Below are positions 53,638-64,000 of a DNA stretch of 64,000 bases, one piece after another. The position numbers and the translations under genes are program-made. The notes below the pieces were generated by a model. It saw only the letters and a program-made list of their open reading frames with translations. It did not search any database and had not been told where the DNA came from. The stretch is from SHZI01 sp963802215 (GTDB lineage Bacteria; Pseudomonadota; Gammaproteobacteria; Steroidobacterales; GCA-2729495), in assembly GCA_963802215.1 (NCBI GenBank), contig CAWDHQ010000001.1, positions 310,001 through 374,000 on the forward strand, read 5' to 3'. Each line of letters opens with the position of its first letter. Position 1 is the stretch's first letter.

Positions 53638-53997
53638 ATGAGGTTACCGAACACCCGCGTCCGACTGCTGCTGTGCGTGGCCCTGCTGGGTGCCTGCGCG
53701 TCCGGTCCTCCCGTTCAGGAAATGAGCGATGCCCGCCAGGCCATCGCGGCGGCGCGGGAGGCCGGTGCCGCGACCTTCGATGACGAGAGATTGCGCCGGG
53801 CCGAGACACAACTGGCCGAAGCGGAAGCCCAGCTTCAGCAGCGCGTCTACTGGGATGCGAGGCGGCTGGCGGTAGACGCGAAGGAGACTGCCATAGCCGC
53901 GCTCCTGCGCAGCCGCTCCCTGCGGGAACAGGGCGCATCATCCCCACCGGCCTCGACCACGCCTGCCGGGGCGGCCTCTCCCACGCCGTCGCTCTGA
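53638..53997 (+). CDS. DUF4398-type small lipoprotein
   Basis: A 119-residue exported lipoprotein. The signal ends in the lipobox LLGAC (Cys at about 20). The mature part is a predicted long helix rich in Ala, Arg, Glu and Gln (DARQAIAAAREAGAATF...LRRAETQLAEAEAQL), as in DUF4398, ending with a Pro/Thr-rich tail. It is divergent from wrbA and followed closely by acyP. Function unknown. Confidence 0.8.
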   Translation: MRLPNTRVRLLLCVALLGACASGPPVQEMSDARQAIAAAREAGAATFDDERLRRAETQLAEAEAQLQQRVYWDARRLAVDAKETAIAALLRSRSLREQGASSPPASTTPAGAASPTPSL

Positions 53998-54004
53998 AGC
54001 CGTC

Positions 54005-54292
54005 GTGAACGACGGGTTGGCAGCACGCCGCTTCCTCGTCAGCGGCACGGTTCAGGGCGTGTTCTTCCGTGCCAGCACGGCGCGGATCGCCGGGCAGCTC
54101 GGGCTGCGGGGCTATGCGCGCAACCTGCCGGACGGGCGGGTGGAGGTGCTCGCGGTGGGGGCCGCGACGTCGCTGGATGAGCTGGCTGGATGGCTCGGGC
54201 AGGGTCCGCCCCGCGCCAGGGTGACCGAGGTGGTTGCTGAGGAGCGGTCGCCGGCGGAATGCTCGGGACTGACCGATTTCAGGACGGGGTGA
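54005..54292 (+). CDS. acyP: Acylphosphatase
   Basis: Small enzyme that hydrolyses carboxyl-phosphate bonds. The 95 residues have both active-site residues, Arg22 in VQGVFFRAS and Asn40 in GYARNLPDG, and the GRVEV strand. It begins with GTG at 54005. Its TGA stop overlaps the edge of a REP pair by two bases. Confidence 0.94.
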   Translation: MNDGLAARRFLVSGTVQGVFFRASTARIAGQLGLRGYARNLPDGRVEVLAVGAATSLDELAGWLGQGPPRARVTEVVAEERSPAECSGLTDFRTG

Positions 54293-54346
54293 TCGCGCCG
54301 ATTGGTGGTCTACTGCTGCCCTGATCGCGCCGGTCGGCGCTCCTAC
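54291..54346. repeat. Two direct REP copies between acyP and the lytic transglycosylase gene
   Basis: A degenerate copy (54291-54315, GATCGCGCC...TCTACTG) and a good one (54323-54346, GATCGCGCC...CTCCTAC) lie head to tail. The outer flanks match the other REPs. The good copy supplies the TAG stop of the minus-strand transglycosylase gene; the degenerate one begins inside the acyP stop. Confidence 0.8.
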
Positions 54347-55002
54347 TGTCGGAACCAGCGGGTGCGCAGGCGTTCGAAGACCCGGTCCGGGTAGGCGCGG
54401 CTGCCAAGGCTGCCGTTGTAGCGTGCCAGGGCGCGCGTCCAGTTGCCATTTTCCAGGTCGTAGTAGTGCCGCAGGATCGTGCATCCCATGCGGACATTTT
54501 CCTGGACGTCCAGCAGGGCATAGCCAGGCATGTCCAGTTCGGCGAGCCAGAACCGCATGATCTGCATCAGCCCCTGGGCATTGGCCCGGGACACGGCATA
54601 GCGCTGGAAGCCGCTCTCCACATCGATCACGGCGAGGATCATCTCGGGCGGGAGGCCGACCCGGCTGGCCTCGCGGTGCACGGTGGTGAGGATCTCCAGC
54701 CTTTCCCCGGGATCGGGCACCTTCGGCGCGAGCCTGCCGGCCATGTCCGTGAGCCAGACCTCTGCTTCGAAGCGGTCCTCGAAGGCCAGGGGTTCGTCGA
54801 GGGCGGCCTTGAGCTTTTCCCTCAGTACCGGATCCCGGGCCGCGGTGGCGGCGGTCGCCGGTCCGGAGGTCCCCGCGGCAAGCAGGATCGTGAGGACGCA
54901 CGCCGTGAGTGCCAGGACGGGCGAAGTGCCGCGCCGGCGGTTGCCGGTCTGGCTAGCCCTGGCGGGGCAACTCGCGACGGGCCCGCAGGAAGTCCGGTAC
55001 AT
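54343..55002 (-). CDS. Lytic transglycosylase domain protein
   Basis: A 219-residue exported murein lyase of the SLT/goose-lysozyme-like class. A hydrophobic signal segment (about 29-52) is followed from about 110 by the SLT core: ILAVIDVESGFQRYAVSRANAQGLMQIM, with the catalytic Glu in VESGF, and later ALARYNGS. The start overlaps the 3' end of proS by 50 bp; no later start preserves the signal peptide. The stop codon is contributed by a REP palindrome. Confidence 0.85.
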   Translation of the reverse strand: MYRTSCGPVASCPARASQTGNRRRGTSPVLALTACVLTILLAAGTSGPATAATAARDPVLREKLKAALDEPLAFEDRFEAEVWLTDMAGRLAPKVPDPGERLEILTTVHREASRVGLPPEMILAVIDVESGFQRYAVSRANAQGLMQIMRFWLAELDMPGYALLDVQENVRMGCTILRHYYDLENGNWTRALARYNGSLGSRAYPDRVFERLRTRWFRQ

Positions 55003-56674
55003 CGTTGAGGCCTACCTGTTCCTCGTTGCCGCTCTGCCGGTGGCGGTATTCCGCCCGGCCTTCCCTGACGCCGCGCTCGCCGACCACGAGCCGGTGCGGA
55101 ATGCCCACCAGGTCGGCGTCGGCAAACTTCACGCCGGGCCGGGCGTCCCGGTCATCGAACAATACCTCGAAGCCCGCAGCCTGCAGATCCTTGTACAGAG
55201 CCGCCGCGGCCGCTGTGACGGGCTCGGATCTTTTGGGATTGATCTCGATCAGGATCACGTCGAAGGGACTCATGGGCTCCGGCCACAGGATGCCGTTGGC
55301 GTCGTGATTCTGCTCGATCGCTGCCCCGACGATGCGGGAGACCCCGATGCCGTAGCAACCCATCGTCATGACACGCTCCTTGCCGTCCTGGTCGAGGACC
55401 ACCGCGTGCATGCTCCGGCTGTACTTGTCACCCAGCTGGAAGATGTGGCCGACCTCGATCCCCCGGGCGACGGTCAGCGGGCCGCCGCCACCCGGGCTCG
55501 GATCGCCAGTCTCCACGTTGCGCAGGTCCGCGCCGGCGGGCAGGGGCAGGTCACGCTCCCAGTTCACCCCGGTCAGGTGCGCATCGGCTGCATTCGCGCC
55601 GCACACGAAGTCCGAGAGGACCAGGGCGCTGTGATCGGCGACTATCGGCAGCGGCAGGTTCACGGGACCGATGGCGCCGACGGGTGCCCCCGCGATGGCC
55701 AGTACGCGCTCCGGCGAGGCGAGCCTGAGCGGGCGGGCGACGCCGGGAGCGCGCTCGGCTTTCAGCGGATTCAGTTCGTGGTCGCCGCGCAGTACGAGTG
55801 TCACGAGCCCGCCATCGTTGCCTTCGACGACCAGCGTCTTCAGGCACTGGCTGGCTCCGATCTTCAGGAAAGCCGTCACTTCATCAATGGAGCGCACGCC
55901 GGGCGTCGCGACGCGGGTGACCGGCTGCCGGCCCGGCGGACGCGGTATGCCGGGCGCCGCGGCCGGCGCCATTTCGACGTTTGCCGCGAAGCTGTCGCCC
56001 TCGCACCAGGCAATGCGGTCTTCGCCGGAATCCGCGAGCACGTGGAACTCCTGGGAACGCGACCCGCCGATCTCGCCACCGTGGGCGTCGACCTTCCGGA
56101 AGCGCAGTCCGAGGCGGGTGAAGATCCGGTCGTAGGCGTCGGCCATCGCGTCGTAGGTGGCTTCCAGCGAGGGCTGGTCCAGGTGGAAGGAATAGGCATC
56201 CTTCATGATGAACTCGCGGGCGCGCATCACGCCGAAGCGCGGGCGAATTTCGTCGCGGAACTTGGTGTTGATCTGGTAGTAGTTCACCGGAAGCTGGCGA
56301 TAGCTGCGAAGTTCGCGCCGTGCCACTTCAGTGACCACTTCCTCGGCGGTCGGGGCGAAGCAGTAGTCCCGGTCGTGGCGGTCACGGATCCGGAGCAGCA
56401 GGTCGCCGTAGACGTCCCAGCGACCCGTCTCCTGCCACAGCTCGGCGGGCTGCACGGCGGGCATGAGGATCTCGAGGGCTCCGGCCCTGTCCATTTCCTC
56501 GCGCACGATGGTCTCCACCTTGCGCAGCACCCGGAGGCCGAGGGGCATCCAGGTGAACAGGCCGGAGGAGAGGCGGCGCACCAGGCCGGCCCGCAGCATC
56601 AGCTGGTGGCTGATGATCTCGGCATCGGCGGGTACTTCTTTCAGGGTCGTGAGCGGCAGCTGGGAAAGGCGCAT
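54953..56674 (-). CDS. proS: Prolyl-tRNA synthetase (bacterial type)
   Basis: Class II synthetase charging tRNA-Pro, with an inserted editing domain. The 573 residues start at the ATG at 56674 (MRLSQLPLTTLKEVPADAE), a standard ProS N-terminus; the frame is open upstream without support. Motif 2 (REFIMKDAYSFH), the editing insert at about 220-400 and the C-terminal anticodon-binding domain (VLFDDRDARPGVKFADADL) are all present. Confidence 0.97.
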   Translation of the reverse strand: MRLSQLPLTTLKEVPADAEIISHQLMLRAGLVRRLSSGLFTWMPLGLRVLRKVETIVREEMDRAGALEILMPAVQPAELWQETGRWDVYGDLLLRIRDRHDRDYCFAPTAEEVVTEVARRELRSYRQLPVNYYQINTKFRDEIRPRFGVMRAREFIMKDAYSFHLDQPSLEATYDAMADAYDRIFTRLGLRFRKVDAHGGEIGGSRSQEFHVLADSGEDRIAWCEGDSFAANVEMAPAAAPGIPRPPGRQPVTRVATPGVRSIDEVTAFLKIGASQCLKTLVVEGNDGGLVTLVLRGDHELNPLKAERAPGVARPLRLASPERVLAIAGAPVGAIGPVNLPLPIVADHSALVLSDFVCGANAADAHLTGVNWERDLPLPAGADLRNVETGDPSPGGGGPLTVARGIEVGHIFQLGDKYSRSMHAVVLDQDGKERVMTMGCYGIGVSRIVGAAIEQNHDANGILWPEPMSPFDVILIEINPKRSEPVTAAAAALYKDLQAAGFEVLFDDRDARPGVKFADADLVGIPHRLVVGERGVREGRAEYRHRQSGNEEQVGLNDVPDFLRARRELPRQG

Positions 56675-56830
56675 GTCGACAAGTTCTCTGGCAGGCAGGG
56701 AGGTGCTGGCGCGGCATTCTAGCCCGCAGGGCCAGCCTTGTCCCCGCGGGAGGGCCGCTGTATCTGGGTGTCCCGCCGTGGCAATATGCCCCGCGTCAGC
56801 GTGATCTGTCGCTGGAGAGTGGGAGCAGCT

Positions 56831-57631
56831 ATGCCAGAGCCGGGCGACATCGAGCCAGCCCCCAGGCGGCGGGCGATCTACCTGCTCCCGAACCTGCTGA
56901 CGACGGGCACGCTGTTCGCGGGCTTCTACGGCATCGTCGCGTCGATCGACGGCAACTACCAGCCGGCCTGCATCGCCGTGTTCGTTGCGGCCCTGCTCGA
57001 CGGGATGGACGGCCGCCTGGCGCGCCTCACGCACACCGAATCCGAGTTCGGCAAGCAATACGACAGCCTTGCCGACATGGTCGCTTTCGGCATGGCGCCC
57101 GCCATCATCGTCTACCTGTGGGGCCTCAAGGCCCTTGCCGAGTACGGCTGGGCCTGGGGCAAGCTGGGCTGGCTGGCTGCATTTCTCTACGCCGTGGCCG
57201 CGGCACTCCGCCTGGCGCGTTTCAACGTGGCGTCAAAAACGGGCGACCGCCGCTTCTTCGAAGGCCTGCCGAGTCCATCGGCCGCCGGACTCGTGTCCAG
57301 CATGGTCTGGCTGCAGACCGACCTGGGACTGGGCGGCCTGCCGGCGCTGGCCGTCAGCACCGCCATCACGGTGGCCGCGGGCGTCCTCATGGTTTCCGGA
57401 TTCGCCTACTACAGCTTCAAGGAGCTGGGTCCGCGCGGCCGCATCTCCTTCGCCTACGTCTTCGTCATTCCCCTGATCTTCGTCCTCATCGCCCTCGATC
57501 CGCCGAAGGTGTGTTTCATCATAGCGTCGCTCTACGCACTGTCCGGCATTGCGAACGCGGCCTGGCGGCGCCAGCGCCGGCACACCGGCCGGACGCGCCG
57601 GCACGCCGGCGGGCCCAGTGCGGGAACCTGA
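56831..57631 (+). CDS. pssA: CDP-diacylglycerol-serine O-phosphatidyltransferase
   Basis: A 266-residue membrane enzyme making phosphatidylserine for phosphatidylethanolamine synthesis. The signature LLDGMDGRLARLTHTESEFG continues to YDSLADMVAFG, giving all the metal aspartates, and about seven helices follow. FNVASKTGDRRFFEGLPSP is typical of the bacillus/proteobacterial PssA type 2. The ATG at 56831 is preceded by GGGAG. The Arg-rich C-terminal tail (RRQRRHTGRTRRH) is variable in the family. Confidence 0.92.
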   Translation: MPEPGDIEPAPRRRAIYLLPNLLTTGTLFAGFYGIVASIDGNYQPACIAVFVAALLDGMDGRLARLTHTESEFGKQYDSLADMVAFGMAPAIIVYLWGLKALAEYGWAWGKLGWLAAFLYAVAAALRLARFNVASKTGDRRFFEGLPSPSAAGLVSSMVWLQTDLGLGGLPALAVSTAITVAAGVLMVSGFAYYSFKELGPRGRISFAYVFVIPLIFVLIALDPPKVCFIIASLYALSGIANAAWRRQRRHTGRTRRHAGGPSAGT

Positions 57632-57650
57632 GTTCACTGCGCTGTCGTCG

Positions 57651-58424
57651 ATGATCACGCCAACCCCACGCCTCAATGACCAGCAGCTCGCTGCACTGGA
57701 GGCCATGGGCATCGCCGTGTGGACGCGCCGGGGGGAGCTCGCGACCCCGGTTGCCGGACCCGCACCCGCACCGGCACCGGCAACCGCACCTGCAGCCGGC
57801 GCGAGCCCGTCGGACTGGGAGAGCCTGGAGCGTGAAGCGCTGGCCTGCACCCGGTGCGAGCTCCACGCGACCCGCACGCGGGTCGTCTTTGGCGTCGGCG
57901 ACCGGGGCGCGTCGTGGATGGTCATCGGCGAGGCTCCCGGTGCCGATGAGGACCGGCAGGGCGAGCCTTTCGTGGGGCGGGCCGGCCAGCTGCTGAACGA
58001 GATGCTGTTCGCGGCGGGCGTGAGTCGTGAACAGGTCTACATCGCCAACATACTCAAGTGCCGCCCGCCGGATAACCGGGATCCAAGGCCAGAAGAATCG
58101 GCGAGTTGCGAGGGATACCTCCAGCGCCAGATTGCCCTGGTGCGGCCGGGGCTGCTGCTGGCTGTCGGACGGATTGCCGCCCAGAACCTGCTCCGGGTGG
58201 ACACGCCGATCGGGCAGCTGCGCGGCCGCGTGCACCGCTACGGGGCGGCGGGCATTCCCCTGGTGGTGACCTACCACCCGGCGTATCTGCTGCGCAGTCC
58301 CGGGCAGAAGCGCAAGTCCTGGGACGACCTCTGCCTCGCGCGAGCCACGGTCCCGCCACTTCGGGTGCCGGCGGCCGGTCCCGGTCCCCTGGTCCATGCC
58401 GTTGCCGCGGAAGATGAGCGCTGA
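57651..58424 (+). CDS. Uracil-DNA glycosylase, family 4 (Fe-S type)
   Basis: A 257-residue repair enzyme removing uracil from DNA. The motif GEAPGADEDRQGEPF, the iron-sulfur cysteines in CTRCEL and later CRPPDNRDPRP, and VVTYHPAYLLR are diagnostic for family 4 (UdgA-like). An Ala/Pro linker at about 33-55 joins a short N-terminal helix, as in many members. The ATG at 57651 is used; an in-frame GTG slightly upstream is possible. The end overlaps rimI. Confidence 0.92.
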   Translation: MITPTPRLNDQQLAALEAMGIAVWTRRGELATPVAGPAPAPAPATAPAAGASPSDWESLEREALACTRCELHATRTRVVFGVGDRGASWMVIGEAPGADEDRQGEPFVGRAGQLLNEMLFAAGVSREQVYIANILKCRPPDNRDPRPEESASCEGYLQRQIALVRPGLLLAVGRIAAQNLLRVDTPIGQLRGRVHRYGAAGIPLVVTYHPAYLLRSPGQKRKSWDDLCLARATVPPLRVPAAGPGPLVHAVAAEDER

Positions 58425-58890
58425 ACTCCAGTCGGTTCCCGCCACCATCCGCGAGATGCGGCAGACGGACGTGACCGTCGTCGCCACGATAGAGCAGGGC
58501 GCCTACGAGTTTCCCTGGAGCCCGGGCATCTTCCGCGACTGCCTGCTCGCCGGGTACACCAGCCTGGTTCTCGAGCACAGCGGCAAGGTCATCGGCTACG
58601 GCATCGTATCGGTGGCGGCCGGGGAGGCACACCTGCTCAACCTGGCACTCTCCGAGTCGGCGCGGGGCATGGGCAATGGCCGGCGACTCCTCCATCACCT
58701 GATGGACCTGGCCCGTCTTGCCGGTGCCGACGGCATGTATCTCGAGGTGCGCCCCTCGAACCTGCGGGCGCTGGCGCTCTACGAACGCTCAGGCTTCGAG
58801 GTGCTCGGCCGTCGCCGGGGCTACTACCGGGCGAGGGGTGGCACCGAAGACGCGGTGGTGCTGGTCCACCGTTTCCGGCGGCGGCGCTGA
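58414..58890 (+). CDS. rimI: Ribosomal protein S18 alanine N-acetyltransferase
   Basis: A 158-residue GNAT acetyltransferase. IREMRQTDVTVVATIEQGAYEFPWSPGIFRDCL is the RimI-type N-terminal part and NLALSESARGMGNGRRLLHHLM the acetyl-CoA loop, followed by LEVRPSNLRALALYERSGF. Two starts are possible: 58414, used here, or 58396, six codons earlier. It overlaps the glycosylase gene by 11 bp, a common neighbour. Confidence 0.92.
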   Translation: MSAELQSVPATIREMRQTDVTVVATIEQGAYEFPWSPGIFRDCLLAGYTSLVLEHSGKVIGYGIVSVAAGEAHLLNLALSESARGMGNGRRLLHHLMDLARLAGADGMYLEVRPSNLRALALYERSGFEVLGRRRGYYRARGGTEDAVVLVHRFRRRR

Positions 58891-58896
58891 CCCGGG

Positions 58897-60162
<1,266 letters not shown>

Positions 60163-62174
60163 CAAGCCGGGCATAGCGCTGCACATCGGCCACCGTGGGG
60201 GTCTGCTCATAGCGCAGGCGCAGGTAGTGGCCTGCCAGGGCCTGCACCGCTGCGCCCAGGTCGGGCCGCAGGGCCGCCACGGCGGCGGCATACTCTGCAG
60301 GGCCCTCGTGCGGAGCGCGGGGTCGCACGGCCTTGCCCAGCCGCCGGCACAGTCGCTGCCAGATTTCCTCGACCCTGTCGGGCCGGGCCGGGCTGGCGCG
60401 CAGCCCGAACAGGGTGAAGACGAGGAGCACGGCGCTCACAGTGATCGCGCACACCAGGGCGATGTCGCGCAACGACGGTGACCGGAAGCCCAGGCCCTCG
60501 AGAAGCGCCGACTGCTGGTCCGGTCCAAAGGCGAGGACCCAGCGATCCCACGTCGCATTGATGGCATCCCAGCTGAGGGCCACGCGTTCAAACCATGCAC
60601 CGGTGCCCAGCAGTGGCAGCCTGTCGCCCGCCAGGCCGGGCAGGGCGGCATCGAGGCCGTTCTCGATCCGCTCGGGGGCCACGGCCGCCGTGGGGTCGTA
60701 GCGTACCCACCGCCCATCCAGCCAGACCTCCGTCCAGGCGTGGGCATCAGACTGCCGGACGATCCAGTAGTCCGCCACCGGATTCCGCTCGCCGCCCTGG
60801 TAGCCGGCCACGACGCGGGCCGGGAGACCTGCTGCCCGGGCGAGGACGGCGAAGGCGGAGGCGTAGTGCTCGCAGAATCCGGCGCGCGTGGTGAACAGGA
60901 AGTCGTCCACCGGCTGATCGCCCAGCGCGGGGGGCTGCAGCGTGTAGAAGAACTCCTGCTCGCGGAACATGCGGAGGACGCGCCGGAGGAATTCCTCGTC
61001 GGAGCTGGCATCGCGGCGGAGCTCGCGGGCCAGCGCGACGGCGCGCGGGTTGGCACGGCCCGCCAGGTCACGGTTGATGCGCTCTGGCGGCTTAGGGTCA
61101 CGAAAGCTGCCCGCTGCCACCGACCGTCCATTCCACGCCATGCGCCGGTCCAGCGGCCGCTCGTGGAGCAGTTCGAGCGTGCCGGCGAGGCGGCTGCCGG
61201 GGGCGTCCCAGCTCAGCGGTGTCTCGAGCGGCAGCAGCCATCTCTGCTGGTTGGGCTCGAGCGTGATTTCGTAGCTGTAGACCCGTTGGCCTGCAGACGG
61301 TGGCGGCGCGTAGTTGCGCAGCGGCGGCAGCCGCTCCCGGAGGGAGTCCGGCTGGGTGCGCCAGCGACGCCCGTCGAAGCGCTCGAGGACCGGCCCCCGC
61401 CAGTACAGCTCCGCCGGCAGGGGGCTCGGGCCGGTGAAGCGGACGCGGAACGCCACGTCGTCCGACCGGGCGAGTTCGGTAATGTCGCCGGGACTCATCT
61501 GGTCCGTCAGCCCGGTCTGACCGCCCCCCGGAGCCGGCAGGGCCCAGAACGGACCTGGCAGTCGCGGGAAAAGCACAAAGAGCGCCAGGGCCAGGGGCAG
61601 TGCCTGGAACAGCAGGCGGCCCATCGTCCTGATGGCCAGCGCCGGGGGCAGCAGCCCGGCGGGGCGCGCGCTTTGCACCAGCGCCAGGATGCCCGTGACG
61701 ACGCCGGCGGCGAGTTGCGGAATCGAGGCGACGGACTGCTCGCGGAGGAAACCGGCAAACAGCACGAACCAGGCGATCAGTATCACGATGCTCCGGTCCC
61801 GCGTCGAATGGGTTTCGAGAAGTTTCAGGGCCAGCATGAGGATCAGGAGAGCAGAGCCCGCGTCGAGCCCGGATATCCGGCGATACGCCCAGGCGACGGC
61901 GAAGGAACCGGCGAGGGTGAGAGCGGCGCGCTGGAACCTGCCCGGCAGGTTCCAGCCCAAGCGTGCGGCACCCAGCCGCCAGGCTACTGAGCCGCAGAGT
62001 CCGGCAATTACCCAGGGCTGCACCGCCCCTACGTGGGGAATGACGGCAACGCCGATCAGGAGCGTCAGCCACACGAGCTGCCCGAACGATGCGGGGCTGC
62101 GGCCGGTGTTCCCGGGACCGGCCCCCGGGGCCTCCCACTCGTGCGCGGACTCGCCCAGGTCAGAGGCAACCGCT

Positions 62175-63194
62175 TCACTGCTCACGGGCTGGACTCCGCG
62201 CAAGGGCAGCCGATGGATCGTAGGTGGCCAGGAGGGCGAGGCAGCGGTGGTAGTGGTCCAGGCCCGACATGGGCTGGAGTTCGATCCCCGGGAGTCTCAA
62301 GCCGAAGAACTGGCCGGCAGCCTCCGCGTCGATGACCAGCCGGGTGAGCACGGAGAGCCGCTCCTCCGGATCGGCTGCCGGAATGGCCTGCCAGTCCAGC
62401 CATGCCGAGCCCGCGCCGCTCCGATAGTCCTTGGCCAGCAGCTGTCCTGTCCGCGCCCAGGCCTTCCATGCGATCCGCGACAGGGACTCGCCGGCCAGTG
62501 GTGGCCGCAATCCGACGAACTCGTCCGTCCCCCGCACGGATTCGCCGGCGTTATCGAAATCGGCGCCGGCCGGTGGCAGGCGCACGCTAGCGCTTGCCGC
62601 AGGTCGCGGGTATACGAGCAACTCCCGCTCCGGATACAGGAGCGCCCAGGATTCGAAGAGGCCCAGCGGGTGACGCGTGCTCACGCGGATCTCCGGACAG
62701 CGCAGGCGGCCGCGCTTGTCCGTGGTCAGCCGCAGGGTGAGTGCGGCGGCCCCGCCGGGAGGAAGATCCACGGCGGGCGTCCGCTCCCGCGCCGGACCGG
62801 CTGCGATCTGCCAGCGCGGCGCCCGGCCGGCATTGGTGAGATGCAGCGTGCATTCCAGGGGTTCGCCCGCGAAGACGGGTGCGCAGCCGCTGACCGACAG
62901 GCGCAGCCCCGCCAGGTTGCGCTGGCAGTGATGGATGCTGACCACGGCGACGGCCGTGAGGACGAAGGCCAGGGCGAAGCCCATGTTGTTGCTGTAGTTG
63001 AGCGCGCCGAGCAGCATGGTGAAGAACACCAGGCCGAAGACGAGGCCGCTCCGCGTGGGGAGGATGTAGACGCGCCCCTGGTGCAGCTCGACGAACTCGC
63101 CATCAGGACCCTGGCGGCGCCGGGCCCAGCGCCGGACCTGTCGCTTCAGGAGAGGAGGCAGGCGGCGCCGTGGCCTGCTCGCTGCGGCGCCCAT
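62175..63194 (-). CDS. DUF58-domain protein
   Basis: A 339-residue protein with two helices (about 51-90) and a C-terminal DUF58/VWA-like domain (EFVGLRPPLAGESLSRIAWKAWARTGQLLAKDY). Such proteins are encoded with MoxR ATPases and TgpA and may help assemble metal centres or respond to envelope stress, but their biochemistry is not settled. The ATG at 63194 lies 1 bp past the MoxR stop. Confidence 0.88.
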   Translation of the reverse strand: MGAAASRPRRRLPPLLKRQVRRWARRRQGPDGEFVELHQGRVYILPTRSGLVFGLVFFTMLLGALNYSNNMGFALAFVLTAVAVVSIHHCQRNLAGLRLSVSGCAPVFAGEPLECTLHLTNAGRAPRWQIAAGPARERTPAVDLPPGGAAALTLRLTTDKRGRLRCPEIRVSTRHPLGLFESWALLYPERELLVYPRPAASASVRLPPAGADFDNAGESVRGTDEFVGLRPPLAGESLSRIAWKAWARTGQLLAKDYRSGAGSAWLDWQAIPAADPEERLSVLTRLVIDAEAAGQFFGLRLPGIELQPMSGLDHYHRCLALLATYDPSAALARSPAREQ

Positions 63195-63195
63195 T

Positions 63196-64000
63196 TCAGG
63201 GAACCGGCACTGACTCCAGCACGAGGCGTGCCGGGTCGCGGAGGGCGGCGTTGCCTCCCTGCCGGGGCCGCAACCGGTGGCCGGCCACCGCGGCGAACAC
63301 GGCCTTGACGTCCTCGGGATGCACGCCCGGATGGCCGTGAATCAGGGCCCAGCACCGGGCTGCATTGACCAGGTCCTGGGCGCCCCGGGGGGACAGCCCA
63401 AGGTCGAACTGGGCGGACTGGCGCGTGAAGCGCACGAGCGACTGCACGTAGTCGAGCAGCGCGTCCGACAGGAACAGTTCCCGTGCAGACGCCCGCAGCG
63501 CCGCCAGCCCCGCGACGTCGATGACCGGGCGGAGATCTCCGAGCATTGCGCGGCGGTCGTCGCCCTTCAGCAGCTTGCGTTCGAGCGCCTCGCCCGGATA
63601 GCCGAGCCCGATCCGCATGAGGAAGCGGTCGAGCTGCGATTCAGGCAGCGGGAACGTTCCGGCCTGGTGCAGCGGATTCTGGGTCGCGATCACGAAGAAC
63701 GGCGCGGGCAGCGGGTGGGTGTGCCCGTCGAGCGTGACCTGATGCTCCTCCATGGCTTCGAGAAGCGCGCTCTGGGCCTTCGGCGTGGCCCGGTTGATCT
63801 CGTCGGCGAGGACCACGTGGGAAAAGACCGGGCCCGGGTGGAAGCGGAAGGTGGAGGTGGACTGCTCGAGAATCGACATGCCGATGATGTCGGCCGGCAG
63901 CATGTCGCTGGTGAACTGGATGCGGCGAAAGGACAGGCCCAGTACGCCTGCCAGGGAGCGGGCGAGCAGCGTCTTGCCGACGCCCGGCACGTCCTCGATC
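63196..64000 (-). CDS. MoxR-family AAA+ ATPase, N-terminus cut by window edge
   Basis: A chaperone-like ATPase of which about 268 residues are visible; the N-terminal 40-50 are beyond the right edge. Walker A is VPGVGKTLLARSLA, Walker B VVLADEINRATPKAQSALLEAMEE, sensor 1 FVIATQNPLHQAGTFPLPESQLDRF, and the C-terminal helical lid RLRPR is present. With DUF58 and TgpA it forms the well-known three-gene unit. Its upstream gene context is not visible. Confidence 0.93.
   Translation of the reverse strand, partial: IEDVPGVGKTLLARSLAGVLGLSFRRIQFTSDMLPADIIGMSILEQSTSTFRFHPGPVFSHVVLADEINRATPKAQSALLEAMEEHQVTLDGHTHPLPAPFFVIATQNPLHQAGTFPLPESQLDRFLMRIGLGYPGEALERKLLKGDDRRAMLGDLRPVIDVAGLAALRASARELFLSDALLDYVQSLVRFTRQSAQFDLGLSPRGAQDLVNAARCWALIHGHPGVHPEDVKAVFAAVAGHRLRPRQGGNAALRDPARLVLESVPVP

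Overview
This GC-rich window looks like a chromosomal piece of a gammaproteobacterium. Three things point there: the gene neighbourhoods dcd-apbC...metG-rsx-nth and purN-purM-DUF2066-hda-DUF2069-wrbA, which I recall from Pseudomonas and its relatives; short palindromic REP sequences of the GTAGGAGCG...CGCGAC type known from Pseudomonas and Xanthomonadaceae; and a three-gene pyruvate dehydrogenase with a lipoyl-E3 fusion. I cannot name a genus. No rRNA, tRNA, CRISPR array, prophage or complete insertion sequence was seen. LAYOUT: 1-5.7 kb, minus strand: a FabH-type ketoacyl synthase cut by the left edge, a secreted phosphoesterase with a dockerin tail, a metallo-beta-lactamase-fold hydrolase and an NCS1 permease. 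5.9-8.8 kb, plus strand: a GAF-PAS-PAS-GGDEF-EAL protein and a DUF962 protein. 9-17 kb, plus strand: four secreted proteins with the same C-terminal thrombospondin type 3 / dockerin module; two are tandem paralogs and one has an expanded 69-bp repeat array. 17-23.3 kb, minus strand: a divinyl-reductase-like SDR protein, then two chains of overlapping genes (nadC/DTW/membrane protein and pepA/RNase T/PuuD-like) separated by a 118-bp palindromic repeat. 23.4-29.2 kb, plus strand: aceE, aceF, lpd. 29-35 kb: small accessory enzymes on both strands. 35-46.6 kb, minus strand: a HEAT-repeat serine/threonine kinase, two PilT-like ATPases, metG, an Rsx/Rnf operon lacking rsxB, and nth. 46.8-59 kb: housekeeping genes (apbC, dcd, purN, purM, hda, wrbA, acyP, proS, pssA, a uracil-DNA glycosylase, rimI). 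59-64 kb: an MFS transporter convergent with a TgpA-DUF58-MoxR operon cut by the right edge. MOST UNUSUAL: (1) the Rsx operon has no rsxB, and RsxA and RsxE both lack the two cysteines each that bind the intramembrane [2Fe-2S] cluster in characterised Rnf complexes, although the flavin sites of RsxD and RsxG and the two [4Fe-4S] motifs of RsxC remain. (2) Paired REP palindromes sit in frame inside the coding linkers of aceF and lpd, and three other genes (dcd, nth, a lytic transglycosylase) take their stop codon from the REP. (3) Five dockerin-tailed secreted proteins occur without any visible cohesin, next to a decayed second copy of the DUF962 gene.
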